The position numbers and the translations under genes were made by a program. From Channallabes apus (lineage: Eukaryota > Chordata > Actinopteri > Siluriformes > Clariidae), in NCBI GenBank assembly GCA_030522415.1, contig CM060109.1, positions 31,207,892 through 31,271,891 of the forward strand: a DNA stretch of 64,000 nucleotides. The letters are read 5' to 3'. This document shows, piece after piece, positions 35,800 through 46,400 of the stretch. The notes beneath the pieces were generated by a model. The model ran no database searches. It was not told where the DNA came from and worked only from the letters and a program-made list of their open reading frames with translations. The stretch's first letter is position 1. The number at the start of each line of letters is the position of its first letter.

Positions 35800-36765
35800 C
35801 TATTGTGAAGGTCCCTCTTGCGTCACCAAAAACAATCCTTAACTATTAAGCCATCGATTTCATAAGACCTCTCAAGGCATGTTGTATTATCTGGCACCAA
35901 GGCCTGTAAGTTTCAAAGGGAGGCCTTTACGGATCTAGTGATGGGTCATTAATGAACTATTTGTTCTTTTTGAACAAGCCTTTAACGTGACTCAGAAGAA
36001 CAAGTAGTTTCAGAGAGTGATTTGTTCATTTTCTACTGGACGCGCATGCGCAAAGCATTGCAAAACCTCGGTAGGTTACCGTATGTACAGGAAACAGCAA
36101 TGAGTAGTTACTGTACCTTTGAGTCTTTTGGTCCGAGTCGTTCGTTCTTTTGTCATGTGACCCCCATACACACTATGCAGTGCATTACACAGGAAACAGA
36201 ATTAAACAATTCTTCTCAATGAGTCTTTTAGTCTGAGTCGTTTGATCTTTTGTCATGTGATTCCCATAGATGCTATGCAGTGCAATAGATTCAAAAGAAC
36301 GAACGTCTCAGACCAGAAGATATGAGAAGTGAACGGCTCATTCATGTCCTTCGCTGCATTGTAATATTTTCATTAATGGCACTGTAGCCAAAATTTGTCT
36401 ATGTGTTGGGGGTTTGTTTATTGAAAATGTAACATTTTATTTTATTTCTGATCAAAAGAACTAAATGACTCAAAAAAAGATTTGTTCATTGTGATGAATG
36501 AGATTCAAAGAACCGTGTCACTAAAATGATTCAAACTTCCAATCACTACATGTACAGTATCAGACTTGTTAGTTGAGCACATCCCACAGTTGGTTAAACA
36601 GATTGAGATCTGCATTTAAATTTAGAGGCCAAACCCACACCTTGAACACTTTTTCATGGTCTTCAAACAATTTCTAAATGCCTTTAGGCCACATTATCTT
36701 GCAAACGGTGCCAGTGCCGTCGGGTAACACTTTCTCTACAACAATTTTTGGTAGGTGTTACGAAT
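35800..36765 (-). mobile_element. Tc1-like remnant split by a MITE
   Basis: The left part (to about 35,937) has 'aagacctctcaaggcatgtt' and 'tctggcaccaaggcctgtaa'. The right part (from about 36,550) has 'cagattgagatctgcattta' and 'acaccttgaacactttttca'. These are antisense transposase blocks of the same Tc1-like family as at 29.3 kb, and the two parts are consecutive there. It is non-functional. The split LINE begins at its right edge. Confidence 0.55.
35938..36546. mobile_element. hAT-like MITE (TAGTGATGGG)
   Basis: Begins tagtgatgggtcattaatga and ends ttcaaacttccaatcacta, so the tips TAGTGATxGG are inverted repeats. It contains two imperfect direct copies of a unit of about 100 bp ('gagtcttttggtccgagtcg' and 'gagtcttttagtctgagtcg'). 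No coding capacity. Confidence 0.65.
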
Positions 36766-38912
36766 TAAATGAATATCCACATGAATGAGCGGACCCAGTG
36801 TTTTCAACAGAACATTACCCAGAGCATCAAACTGTCTTCTTCTTATATCGATTTTCTTAAAGAAATTGGACATCTGCTATCAGACCTATTGGTTAACTCT
36901 GACAAAGTGTTGATAGTAGGAGACTTTAACATCCATGTAGATGATGCTAACGACGCTTTAGCACTCGCATTTATCGATTTACTATATTCCTTTGGGGTTA
37001 AACAAAATATAATATTTAATCACATCCCATGGTATACTGTAGATGTTTCTAATATAGAGATCTTACCTCAAAGTGATGATGTCACAGATCATCACCTCCT
37101 GATATATACTCTACCTGTAGAACAGATTAGCTGTGTCTCCCCACGTTATCAATTTGTTAGAACTATGAATCCGACTACTAAAGACAGATTCACAAGTAAT
37201 CTGCCGGATCTGTCCCAATTTCTTATAAGACCCCTAAATGCAGATGATCTAGATGAAGTAACTAACAGCATGGGCACTATTTTTACCAGTAGATTAGACA
37301 CTGTTTCTCCCATCAGATTAAAAAAAGTCAGAGATAAAACACTTGCACCGTGGTACAACAGTCATACTTGCGCCCTAAAGAGAGAAACTCGTAACCTCGA
37401 GCGAAAATGGAGGAAAACTAAATTAGAAGTTTTTAGAATTGCGTATAAAGACAGTATGTGCAGCTACAGTATAGACAGGCTCTAAAAGCTGCTAGGGCCG
37501 AGCATCTGAGCCGACTGATAGCAAGAAACCAAAACAATCCCACGTTCTTATTTAGTACAGTGGCTCACCTAACAAAACTTAAGATGCCCGCAGAGAGTAT
37601 CTCATCACAGTTTAGAAGTGAAGACTTTATGGACTTCTTTAATGAAAAAATCAATAGTATCAGGAAGAAAATAACAGAGGTTCAACCCCTAATAGTATCT
37701 CACGATCCAGTTCAGCCTATAACTTCACATTTAGATTTTCAGTGCTTTACAGGTATAGGACAGGAAGAGCTGAATAAACGTATCACCTCAGGTAAATCAA
37801 CTGATAATCAAAATCAATTGGGCCTGTTAGACCCAATCCCAACCAGATTTTTAAAAGAAGTGATGCTTACGGTTGGAGAGCCACTTCTAAACATTATTAA
37901 TTCTTCATTATATCTAGGTCATGTCCCTAAACTTAAAAGTAATTAAGCTGCTTCTTAATTAATTACAGAACAAATTACAAAAAATTAATAAATAAATTAC
38001 AGACCGATTTCAAACCTTCCGTTTATATCAAAAATATTAGAAAAAGTAGTATCAACTCAAATATGCACATTCTTGCAGGAAAACAACATCTTTGAAGAAT
38101 TTCAGTCAGTTTTCAGACCCCATCATAGTACAGAAACTGCACTAGTTAAGATTGCAAATGCCTTGTTTTTAGCTTCAGACCAAGGCTGCATCTCAATACT
38201 AGTCTTACTTGATCTTAGTGATGCATTCGACACTGTAGATCATACAAATTCTCATAGAGCGCTTACAAAATCATATACTGTGGGTATTCAGGGACAGGCA
38301 TTAAAATGACTTAGATCATACCTGTCTGATCGATACCATTTTGTAGATCTGACTGGAGAACCGTCTGGTGTAATGCCAGTGAAATATGGGGTCCCACAAG
38401 GGTCAGTTTTAGGACCTCTGCTGTTCTCAATATACAGTACATGCTTCGCTTGGGTAACATCATTAGAAGACATGGGATTAGTTTCCATTGTTATGCTTAT
38501 GATACCCAATTATATATCTCAACAAAAACAGACGAAATACCTAAGTTGTCTAGATTAACTGAGTATGTCCAGTACATAAAAGATTGAATGACCAATAACT
38601 TTCTTTTACTAAATTCAGATAAGACAGAGATATTACTAATCGGCCCAAAATCCAGCACACAACAGCTATCACAATTCAACCTGCATTTCTATGGATGTAC
38701 TGTTACTACCAGCTCGACAGTGAAAGACCTGGGCGTAATATTAGAAAGTAACTTGTCCTTTGAAAATCACATTTCAAATATTACAAAAACAGCCCTTTTC
38801 CATCTTAGAAATATTGCCAAACTTAGGAGCATCTTATCCATATCTGATGCAGAAAAAATAGCTAGTTCATGCATTCATGACCTCCAGACTGGACTATTGT
38901 AATGCATTACTA
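36755..38912 (+). pseudogene. CR1/L2-type LINE, 5' part of the split copy
   Basis: Consecutive frames encode the second half of an AP endonuclease (KVLIVGDFNIHVDDAND; TDHH in place of SDH) and a connecting region (KVRDKTLAPWYNSH, RETRNLERKWRKTKLE). The reverse transcriptase follows: [58 protein letters not shown] and STVKDLGVI. At 38,492-38,503 the catalytic YADD reads YAYD. There are frameshifts near 37,450, 38,290 and 38,460 and an AT-rich insertion near 37,940. The element is 5'-truncated and is interrupted at 38,912 by the hAT insertion. The remainder lies at 60,993-62,082. Confidence 0.88.
38905..38912 (+). repeat. 8-bp target duplication, left copy (CATTACTA)
   Basis: CATTACTA directly precedes CAGTGGTTCTCAAAC. 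The same eight bases directly follow the other end of the hAT element at 60,993-61,000. The LINE reading frame (DYCNALL, then GGCPAS) continues across when the insert and one copy are skipped. Confidence 0.95.
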
Positions 38913-39015
38913 CAGTGGTTCTCAAACTTTTTCTGTCATTCCCCACTTAAGGGGGTGAGCGAATTTTCAAGCCCCACTTGTCAACAAAATAATAACGAAA
39001 TCGGCCAAGTTTACT

Positions 39016-39208
39016 GTTCCCTAGCAAGGCTACACTCGATGCTGCGTGAAAACGCTATGGGAACCAGTTTGTCGCGTTGCCGGTCATTGAAGCATGCTGT
39101 GAAAACACGCCAAAGTTTTTGGCTATATATAACCTCTACAGGTGACGTCATCTGATTAGATGTAGGTGGAGGTTATAAAAACAGGTGAGCCGGCAACGAC
39201 CTCAGATC
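39016..39208 (+). repeat. DIRS left inverted terminal repeat
   Basis: Starts GTTCCCTAGCAAGGCTACAC. From the 'gctgcgtgaaaacgctatgg' block to 'caacgacctcagat' it is the near-exact reverse complement of 59,225-59,395. It contains a TATA-like 'ctatatataacc' at about 39,122, possibly the element's promoter. Confidence 0.88.
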
Positions 39209-39813
39209 ATTTGTCTTCAGAGCCTTGTTGTGAAGCGTGCTTGTGATAAACCAGCAAAATAAGAAGGTGTTTAACTCACCGATTTGACGAGTTTAATCCC
39301 TCCGTGTGTGATAATCCATATCAGAGTGCGATCTCTACACTGCTTCGACTAGTGCTGCGCGCGCCGCTCATTCCGTGAGAAGCTGCGAGCCGCCGCGCGT
39401 TCCTGGCTTAAAACTCGTGCATCTGACAGAGCTGCGGCAGACGGAGGTAAGAAAACTCCTTTCTTCCGCGTTGTCATCACGAGGATTTCTCTCTTTTTTA
39501 CCGGAGATGAAAATAGCCTTAAGCACTAAAACAAGCAGTAGACGGCAGCTTCTGTCGGGTGTCCGGGGGGCGGAGCCTCAATGACGCTCTCTCCCCCCCC
39601 ACCCCCTCTCAGCTCTCTTCATATGAGTTAACCCTTTCATGGAGTAGGCTGTATTCATGCTGTGTTTTTCATGCCATCGACTTATTTGTTTATTTAAATA
39701 TAGTCGATATGGAAACGCGGGATTGTATGATGACGCCCAGATAGCAGAGACTTCACAGGCTATCTCTCTCCTGGGACATCATCCTCCCTGGTAAGCTTAT
39801 ACTTCCTTTCTAG

Positions 39814-39906
39814 CTGTGTAGACTTTTATCTGCCCTAGAGGGAAAAGCTTTTCAGGCAGTGGGTCAGCTTGGTGCTCCACTGCACACAGGAGGTCAGACT
39901 GATTTA

Positions 39907-39909
<3 letters not shown>
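39814..39909 (+). pseudogene. DIRS gag-like fragment
   Basis: A short open stretch reads LCRLLSALEGKAFQAVGQLG and continues APLHTGGQ. It resembles a conserved segment of fish DIRS1 gag, where an ALxxKAYxAAGQAxxALH motif occurs. It runs into an (AT)n repeat and ends. The rest of gag is unrecognisable or lost. Confidence 0.5.

Positions 39910-39975
<66 letters not shown>
39909..39975. repeat. (AT)n microsatellite
   Basis: About 60 bp of alternating AT followed by GTGTGT. It interrupts the DIRS gag remnant. The antisense IYIYIY frame is an artefact of it. Confidence 0.97.
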
Positions 39976-39976
<1 letters not shown>

Positions 39977-40315
39977 ATAAAATAAAATAAATGGGGGTGG
40001 CCCCCCCCAATAGAGAAAGGCACCCAGAATTCCTTTTTAACGAATATGTGTTCTCCCTGGCACCCCCAGGAGGTCGGTGTTTTGCTCCGCCACCACTGGT
40101 GTTCGGGCAACACCAGTCTCCAATAGGCTGTTACAGATGTCGCCATTAAAAACCCGCGTTTCGAGAAAAGGGATCCCGTGACTTGCCGCGGCTTTGCGCG
40201 GCTGTGTGCGGGAAGCTGTGAACATGCCCTTCATTACCTGTAGGGGGCAGTCGTGTTTCAGTCTGAAGTATTGTGTGTCTACTGAAGCCGAAAATGTGTG
40301 CAAATTAAACTGCGC

Positions 40316-40425
40316 ATGCGTGTTTGGAGACGCTGTGCCCGCGCTGTGGATCAGTCGGTTGTGGATCATCACGGAGGTTACAACACGGCGTGGCTGCAGC
40401 TGGAGTTTGTCGTGTTCGAGGTAAG
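40316..40425 (+). promoter_or_regulatory. GC-rich promoter-like region with 5' exon and donor
   Basis: A CpG-rich patch in AT-rich surroundings, with 'ctgcgcatgcgtg' (an NRF1-like palindrome) and 'ttcgaggtaagttta', which fits a splice donor at 40,421. It would suit a non-coding first exon of the small gene whose next exon begins at 42,280. There is no transcript evidence. Confidence 0.3.
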
Positions 40426-40864
40426 TTTAGCTTTCTTTTTTGGATGTGATTCTCGCTTTCATGACTCCCAATTAATGTTCATCTTAATCTCAGGACGTAC
40501 AATTAGCAATTTCAGTTTTTAATAGTGTGGAGATTCACAAAACACCGTTTTCGTGTAAAAACCTGAACCTACGGAGCCCCCATGCGTCCTGTGGTAAATA
40601 AATAAATAAATAAAATAATAACGAATCGAGCGCGCGGATTAATACACCGAGATGTGTGTTTCTTACCCCCACCCCGAGTGAAAACGGCGTGTTCAGACAA
40701 AGGCTCGCCAGTTAGATGCCATTTCTGAACAAACTGAGTCGTGTATGTTAAAGCATTAAATGGTAAAAGAGCACTAGCAATAAACGTTTTTTTTTTCTGA
40801 AGCCGAACTTTATTAATGAGTTACGAGTAAAGAACCTGTACATATGTTCATACAGTATTGACAG

Positions 40865-41985
40865 CAGCTCTAATTTACTGCGGTAAAGCCAGCCGCGGTT
40901 CAGAAAAACACGATCAAGCCAGCCGCGATTGATTTTAGTGCGCGCGCATATTACAGTGCTTACGGTAGTTTCATGAACAACACAGAGAGAATGCCCCATA
41001 TCTGAAAAATCCTGCAGTAAAATAGTTTCATATGTGGTGTGTATATAGTATGGGACGTCCTGAATAAGAACTGATCATTGTTTTTTTCTACTTATTAGAA
41101 ATGGGGTCTTTATACCCCTTTAAAGTGTAATAATGTCCAATATCTCAAAAATGCTGCAGTAAAATAGTTTCATATGTGGTGTGTATATAGTATGGGACGT
41201 CCTGAATAAGAACTGATCATTGTTTTTTTCTACTTATTAGAAATGGGGTCTTTATACCCCTTTAAAATGTAATAATGCCCCATATCTGAAAAATGCTGCG
41301 GTAAAATAGTTTCATATGTGGTGTGTATATAGTATGGGACGTCCTGAATAAGAACTGATCATTGTTTTTTTTCTACTTTTTTTTTTTTTTTTATCATATA
41401 ATGTGTGTACATTATATGGGATAAAAACTGACCATGGCGTTTTATACTTACTAGAATTAATTTTTTCATAGGTCTCTGAAGTGAAATAAAGGCATTTTAT
41501 TTAACTTTTTTTCCCCATTGTGAACATTTGTTTATTTGACCTCTCTTCCAAAGCAGACGTTAATCCTCATTATAGAAAACATTCATTGAAGAATAACTGC
41601 TACTTTTGAACAGTAAAACAAAATAAAAATCAATTCTGGTATTTAGAAAGACTAAATACATTATTTTGTCTGTTTTCTACGAATTCTGCTGTAACTTATC
41701 TACATAAAACAATTATTTGAATGGTGAATATTTAAGAAAAATATTGTAACAGACAACCGTCAAAGTCACCAATAAATAACACGGATATTAAAGCAGAAAT
41801 GCAAATAAATAAGCAAGTAAAAATTGACGAGCATGTTGTATTATCTCTCAGTCCTGGGCGTCTAAATGAAAAGCGCTCTGAAAGCGCGTTGTCTCTGTGT
41901 CGGTCCTGAAACTACCGTAATCACTGTAATATGTGCGCACACTAAAATCAATCGCGGCTGGCTTGACCGCAGTTCTAATTTGTCT
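40865..41985. mobile_element. Inverted-repeat unit with internal 142-bp tandem repeats
   Basis: The left arm (about 40,868-40,990) contains AAGCCAGCCGCGATTGATTT and 'tacggtagtttc'. The right arm (about 41,890-41,985) is its reverse complement with scattered changes. The left arm has an extra duplication of the AGCCAGCCGCG block. The core is mostly a tandem repeat. It is probably a non-autonomous DNA element of unknown family. Confidence 0.55.
40991..41375 (+). repeat. 142-bp tandem repeat, 2.7 copies
   Basis: Units start at 40,991, 41,133 and 41,275 and share 'cagtaaaatagtttcatatg' and 'gggacgtcctgaataagaac'. The copies are nearly identical, and the last breaks off in a poly(T) run. Confidence 0.92.
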
Positions 41986-42279
41986 AAATCGCATTGCAGA
42001 CAATAAAAATAAGTCGAGTCATCCTGTGACCCTGCATGCTTAATCTTTCCACACATGATTCTTGCTTCTTACTTTTTCCTTAATCCCTCGCTGATCTATC
42101 TTGTATTTTTCTAACGGTGTCAGAAACTTTGTGTTAGCAGCACTGCTTGACATGCTTGATGTCTTCCTCTTTTGTAATTTGCTTTGGTCGAAGGCAAACT
42201 TACAAAAGATGAAGAAATGCCTAAATGTAGTTGTACGAATAAAAGATTATGTAATGATACAATGTAAATATTTTCACAG

Positions 42280-42336
42280 AAACAAAGCGTAAAGATGAGA
42301 CGTGAATCTGAAGAGGATCTCTTTGATGATTGCCTG
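42280..42336 (+). CDS. Small spliced gene, first coding exon
   Basis: The acceptor ttttcacag precedes it and the donor ctg|gtaaag follows. ATG at 42,295 starts MRRESEEDLFDDCL, which ends exactly on a codon boundary at 42,336. It joins in frame with the exon at 49,251. The intron between them (6.9 kb) now contains the Gmr1 gypsy element in antisense. A non-coding first exon may lie near 40.4 kb. Acidic and short, it has no motif of its own. The inference rests on the splice signals and on the match of the next exon to a known family. Confidence 0.4.
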
Positions 42337-42673
42337 GTAAAGCATTGTTTTCTTATTAATTATACAATTTATTAATACCTTGAATATAGTGTTTGTTGTA
42401 TTGGACAGAAGCATATAAATGCAAATGAATATATAAATCTGAGTAATTATTGAACGAATTTTCATGTTTGGACTAACCCTTTAAATACAAACTCAGCATT
42501 CATCATAGGATTTCCTGACACTGTAAAGGTGCAGAGTAATCTATGGAGTGTAGCCATCTCATGCCATGTTTTACAATGTTTTAGTGATGCAAGATTATTG
42601 CTAAAGCAATTTAACCCAAGTTTAACAATCTGAAGTATATGAAGTGATGGTCATTTTTTATTATCAATTATTC

Positions 42674-43444
42674 TGTTACGTCCTGGTCTAGGGTCAGGCC
42701 GCAACAGACAATAAAATAAATTAGGAAAAGGAAAGAAGGTAAATGGGGAAATAAATGGGGGGGTTGAGATCAACTGCAGTTTAATTCTGTGTACAAATAT
42801 TTACAAAGGTGGTAATATCTTCAGGAGCCGACAATGCCAAAATAATAAACCAAACCCACTAACTAGAATCACAAAAGTCTACCTAACCTAACAACAAAAA
42901 CATACCAAAATACATATAGTCTTACCTAACTCCCTGACTAGCATAACCAGGAGAAAAAATGGGGGAAGAACAAAAAGGGCGTCGACTCCCTACTTACCAC
43001 TATATACACGATGATATTTACAAAGTTATATACAAAATTATATACAAAGGGCAATAGCAAAAATCGAGGTCGAAAAGGGCAGCAAAAGTCAATACACAAT
43101 GAGTCCAATATATACCAGCAAAACACCATAACAAATCAAGCAGTTGTCTCCCGAGCAGCAGGCAGGATGGCGTTTAAATAGAGCTGCACAAAGTTCTAGT
43201 CCAATGGCAACACAGGAGGCGGGAGTAAGGCACACAGGTTCAGGAAGTGCTTGTCCAATGGAGGTACAGGAGGCGGGAGTAAGGCACACATCACTGACTG
43301 ATCCTCCAATCAGCACCCCTCTCCACGGTAGAGGCCAATTAAACCTGTTTAAAAAAAAAACAGAGAGAGGGAAACACACCCAAGAGAGCAGGCAACACAG
43401 AAAAAAAATATATATACAGTATATAATACGTCAGGGACGTAACA
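42674..43444 (-). repeat. Gmr1 3' LTR (left in the window)
   Basis: 771 bp, TGTTACGTCC to GGACGTAACA. Relative to the coding strand this is the downstream LTR. The polypurine tract lies next to it at 43,445-43,456 (minus strand aagggggaggg). Confidence 0.95.
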
Positions 43445-43456
43445 CCCTCCCCCTTA
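43445..43456 (-). promoter_or_regulatory. Polypurine tract
   Basis: On the minus strand taagggggaggg directly precedes the 3' LTR. It is the expected primer site for plus-strand DNA synthesis. Confidence 0.8.
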
Positions 43457-43478
43457 AGATTGAACATCAAGTTCAATC

Positions 43479-46400
43479 CTACTCAGACTCACAGCGAGAT
43501 AACGTGTCTGCTACAATGTTTTCAGATCCCTTTTTATGCCGAATGTCAATATTGAATCCCTGTACAATCATGGCCCAGCGCATGAGTCGTTGATTACTAT
43601 TAGTCATACGTTGTAAGAATACGAGAGGGTTGTGATCAGTAAACACCACTATGGGTTCAGGACTGGATCCAATATACACCTCAAAATGCTGAAGTGCAAG
43701 TAAGAGGGCAAGAGCTTCCTTCTCGATGGTACTATAGTTAAGCTGGCAACGATTAAATTTACGGGAGAAGAAACTCACAGGGTGATCGATACCATGAGCA
43801 TCTTCTTGGGTGAGTACTGCACCTATCCCGGTACCACTGGCATCTACTTCAAGTTGGAAGGGTTTGCTAAAATCAGGGGCAGAAAGAACAGGTGCACTGC
43901 ACAGCAATAGCTTCACAGCATTAAATGCATCTTGACAAGTAGCAGACCACACAAAAGGGATAGAGTCACGAAGAAGGTTTGTTAGTGGAAGGACCACATC
44001 TGAAAAGTTTCTACAGAAACTTCGGTAATATCCAGCCATACCTAAGAAACGTCTGAGTTCTCGTTTTGCCCTAGGGGCTGGAAATGCCTTAATTGCCTGC
44101 ACTTTAGCATCCAGCGGGCGAACCATGCCTTGTCCCACCTGCTTGCCTAAATAGGTAACAGTAGCATGAGCGAATTCACACTTTTCAAGGTTCAGAGTCA
44201 GAGAAGCATTCTGGAGGCGATCAAACACACAGTTTAAAACAGAGAGATGCTCATTCCAGGTATCTGCAAACACAACTACATCATCAAGGTAGGCTTCACA
44301 ATTATTCACATCACCTAAGACTTGTGTCATTAAACGCTGAAAGGTAGCAGGTGCATTTCTTAAACCAAAAGCCATGACTGTATACTGAAGAAATCTATCA
44401 GGTGTAGCAAAAGCAGAGATTTCAGAGGCTCGCTGAGTGAGTGGAACTTGCCAGTAGCCTTTTAGAAGGTCTAATTTTGTGACATACCTTGCCTGACCTA
44501 TCCGGTCAACACAATCTTCCATCCGGGGAAGAGGAAATGAATCAGCCTTGGTAACAGAGTTAACTTTACGATAATCTGTGCAAAATCGATAAGTATTATC
44601 AGATTTTGGAACCAAAAGACAGGGAGAGCACCATGGACTACAACTGGGAATGGCTAACTGATTTCTTAGCAAATAATCAGTCTCCTGCTTCATTATAGCA
44701 CGTTTGGTCGGGTTAATTCGGTAGGCATTTTGTTTAATAGGTCGGTGGTCGCCTACATCTATGTCATGTTCAATGACGGTTGTGCGTGAGGGTGTGTCTG
44801 AAAAGAGTGCGGGGTGACTCCTTATGAGCCTAATGATGTCTTCCTGGGCGGAAGCTGGTAGATGGACAAGTTTGCACTCAAGTTTACTTAGCCACACAGA
44901 GTTTGACAAACTCGCACAAGGGACAGATGCTCTACCCAAATTGAGACCGTCGAATTCTGGAGAATATTCAGGTGTAATGCCTGTGGAGACAATCGCAACA
45001 GGGGTGATTGGGGAAATCTCCTCAGTATTTAGAGAGAAAAAAGGTTTTAGCATATTTACATGGCAGACACGAGTCTTCCTCCTTCTGTCAGGTGTCTTTA
45101 TCACATAATCGGTGCTACTTAATCGAGAACTAATAATATATGGACCAGAAAACCTAGCTTGAAGGGCAGAACCTGTAATCGGGAGTAAAGCAAGCACTTG
45201 GTCACCTTCTTTAAATTCACGTACCACAGCCTTCTTATCGAATCTCCTCTTCATCTTGGCCTGGGAGGAGGTGAGCGAACGATGAGCTAACTTGCATGCC
45301 GTGTGCAGGCGTTCTCGAACCAGGCTTACATAATCTAAAACGTTTCTAGGTAGAGGACTGACCGAAGTAGGAGACAACATTTTCTCCTGAAGCACTTTCA
45401 AAGGACCTCGAACAGAATGGCCAAAAACCAACTCTGCTGGGCTAAATCCAAGAGACTCTTGTACGGTATCCCGTATTGCAAATAGTAGGAATGGAACTGC
45501 TTCGTCCCAGTCCTTTCTGTGCTGCAAGCAATATGTGCGAAGCATCGATTTTAGTGTTTGGTGGAATCTTTCTAACACACCTTGTGATTCTGGGTGATAG
45601 GCACTAGAGACCTGATGCTTTATATCAAGCTCTTCCAACACTCTTTTAAACAGGGCCGACATAAAATTGGAACCACGGTCAGACTGGACATACTTGGGTA
45701 GCCCGAAAGTAGAAAAGAACTTGGTAAGGGCACGTACGATAGCTCGAGACTTAATGTTGCGAAGTGGTATAGCCTCAGGATATCTAGATGCAGCACACAT
45801 TAAAGAGAGTAAATATGAATTTCCCGACTTTGTTCGAGGAAGGGGACCTACACAGTCTATCAAAATTCTCTCAAAAGGTTCTCCCATCACAGGAATTGGG
45901 CAGAGTGGAGCACGAGGGATGACCTGATTAGGTTTACCTGCAATTTGGCAGATTGAGCACGAACGACAGTAGGATGCTACATCTGATTTCAGAGCCGGCC
46001 AAAAGAAATGATTTAGAATTCGAGCATATGTTTTTCGAATACCCAGATGCCCAGACAAGTCATGGTCATGAGCAATACTTAAGACATGACTTCTATAAGG
46101 TTTTGGGACCACAACCTGGAATACTGAACTCCAGTTGTTCTCAGAATTTTTAGGTGTCCATTTACGCATTAACAGCTGATCCTTAACAAAATATGCAGTA
46201 GGCTGCTGTGACAATTCTGCTTCCTTAACTGCCGAAGTGAAACATGGTTGAAGGGAGTTATCAGATTTTTGAGCATTTACCAGCTGATCACGTCCAAATA
46301 TAGGTTTAGCACAACTGGGTCCAAAGATTGGAGTAGAGACAGTATCTGGATTATTCACAGGGGGTGAAGGCACAACAGAACATTTAAATATGGGGTCTTC

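Noticed and set aside
43144..43593. 149-codon plus-strand frame (and its twin at 48,837)
   Set aside because: It lies antisense in the LTR and the end of pol. The identical copy in the other LTR shows it is LTR sequence.
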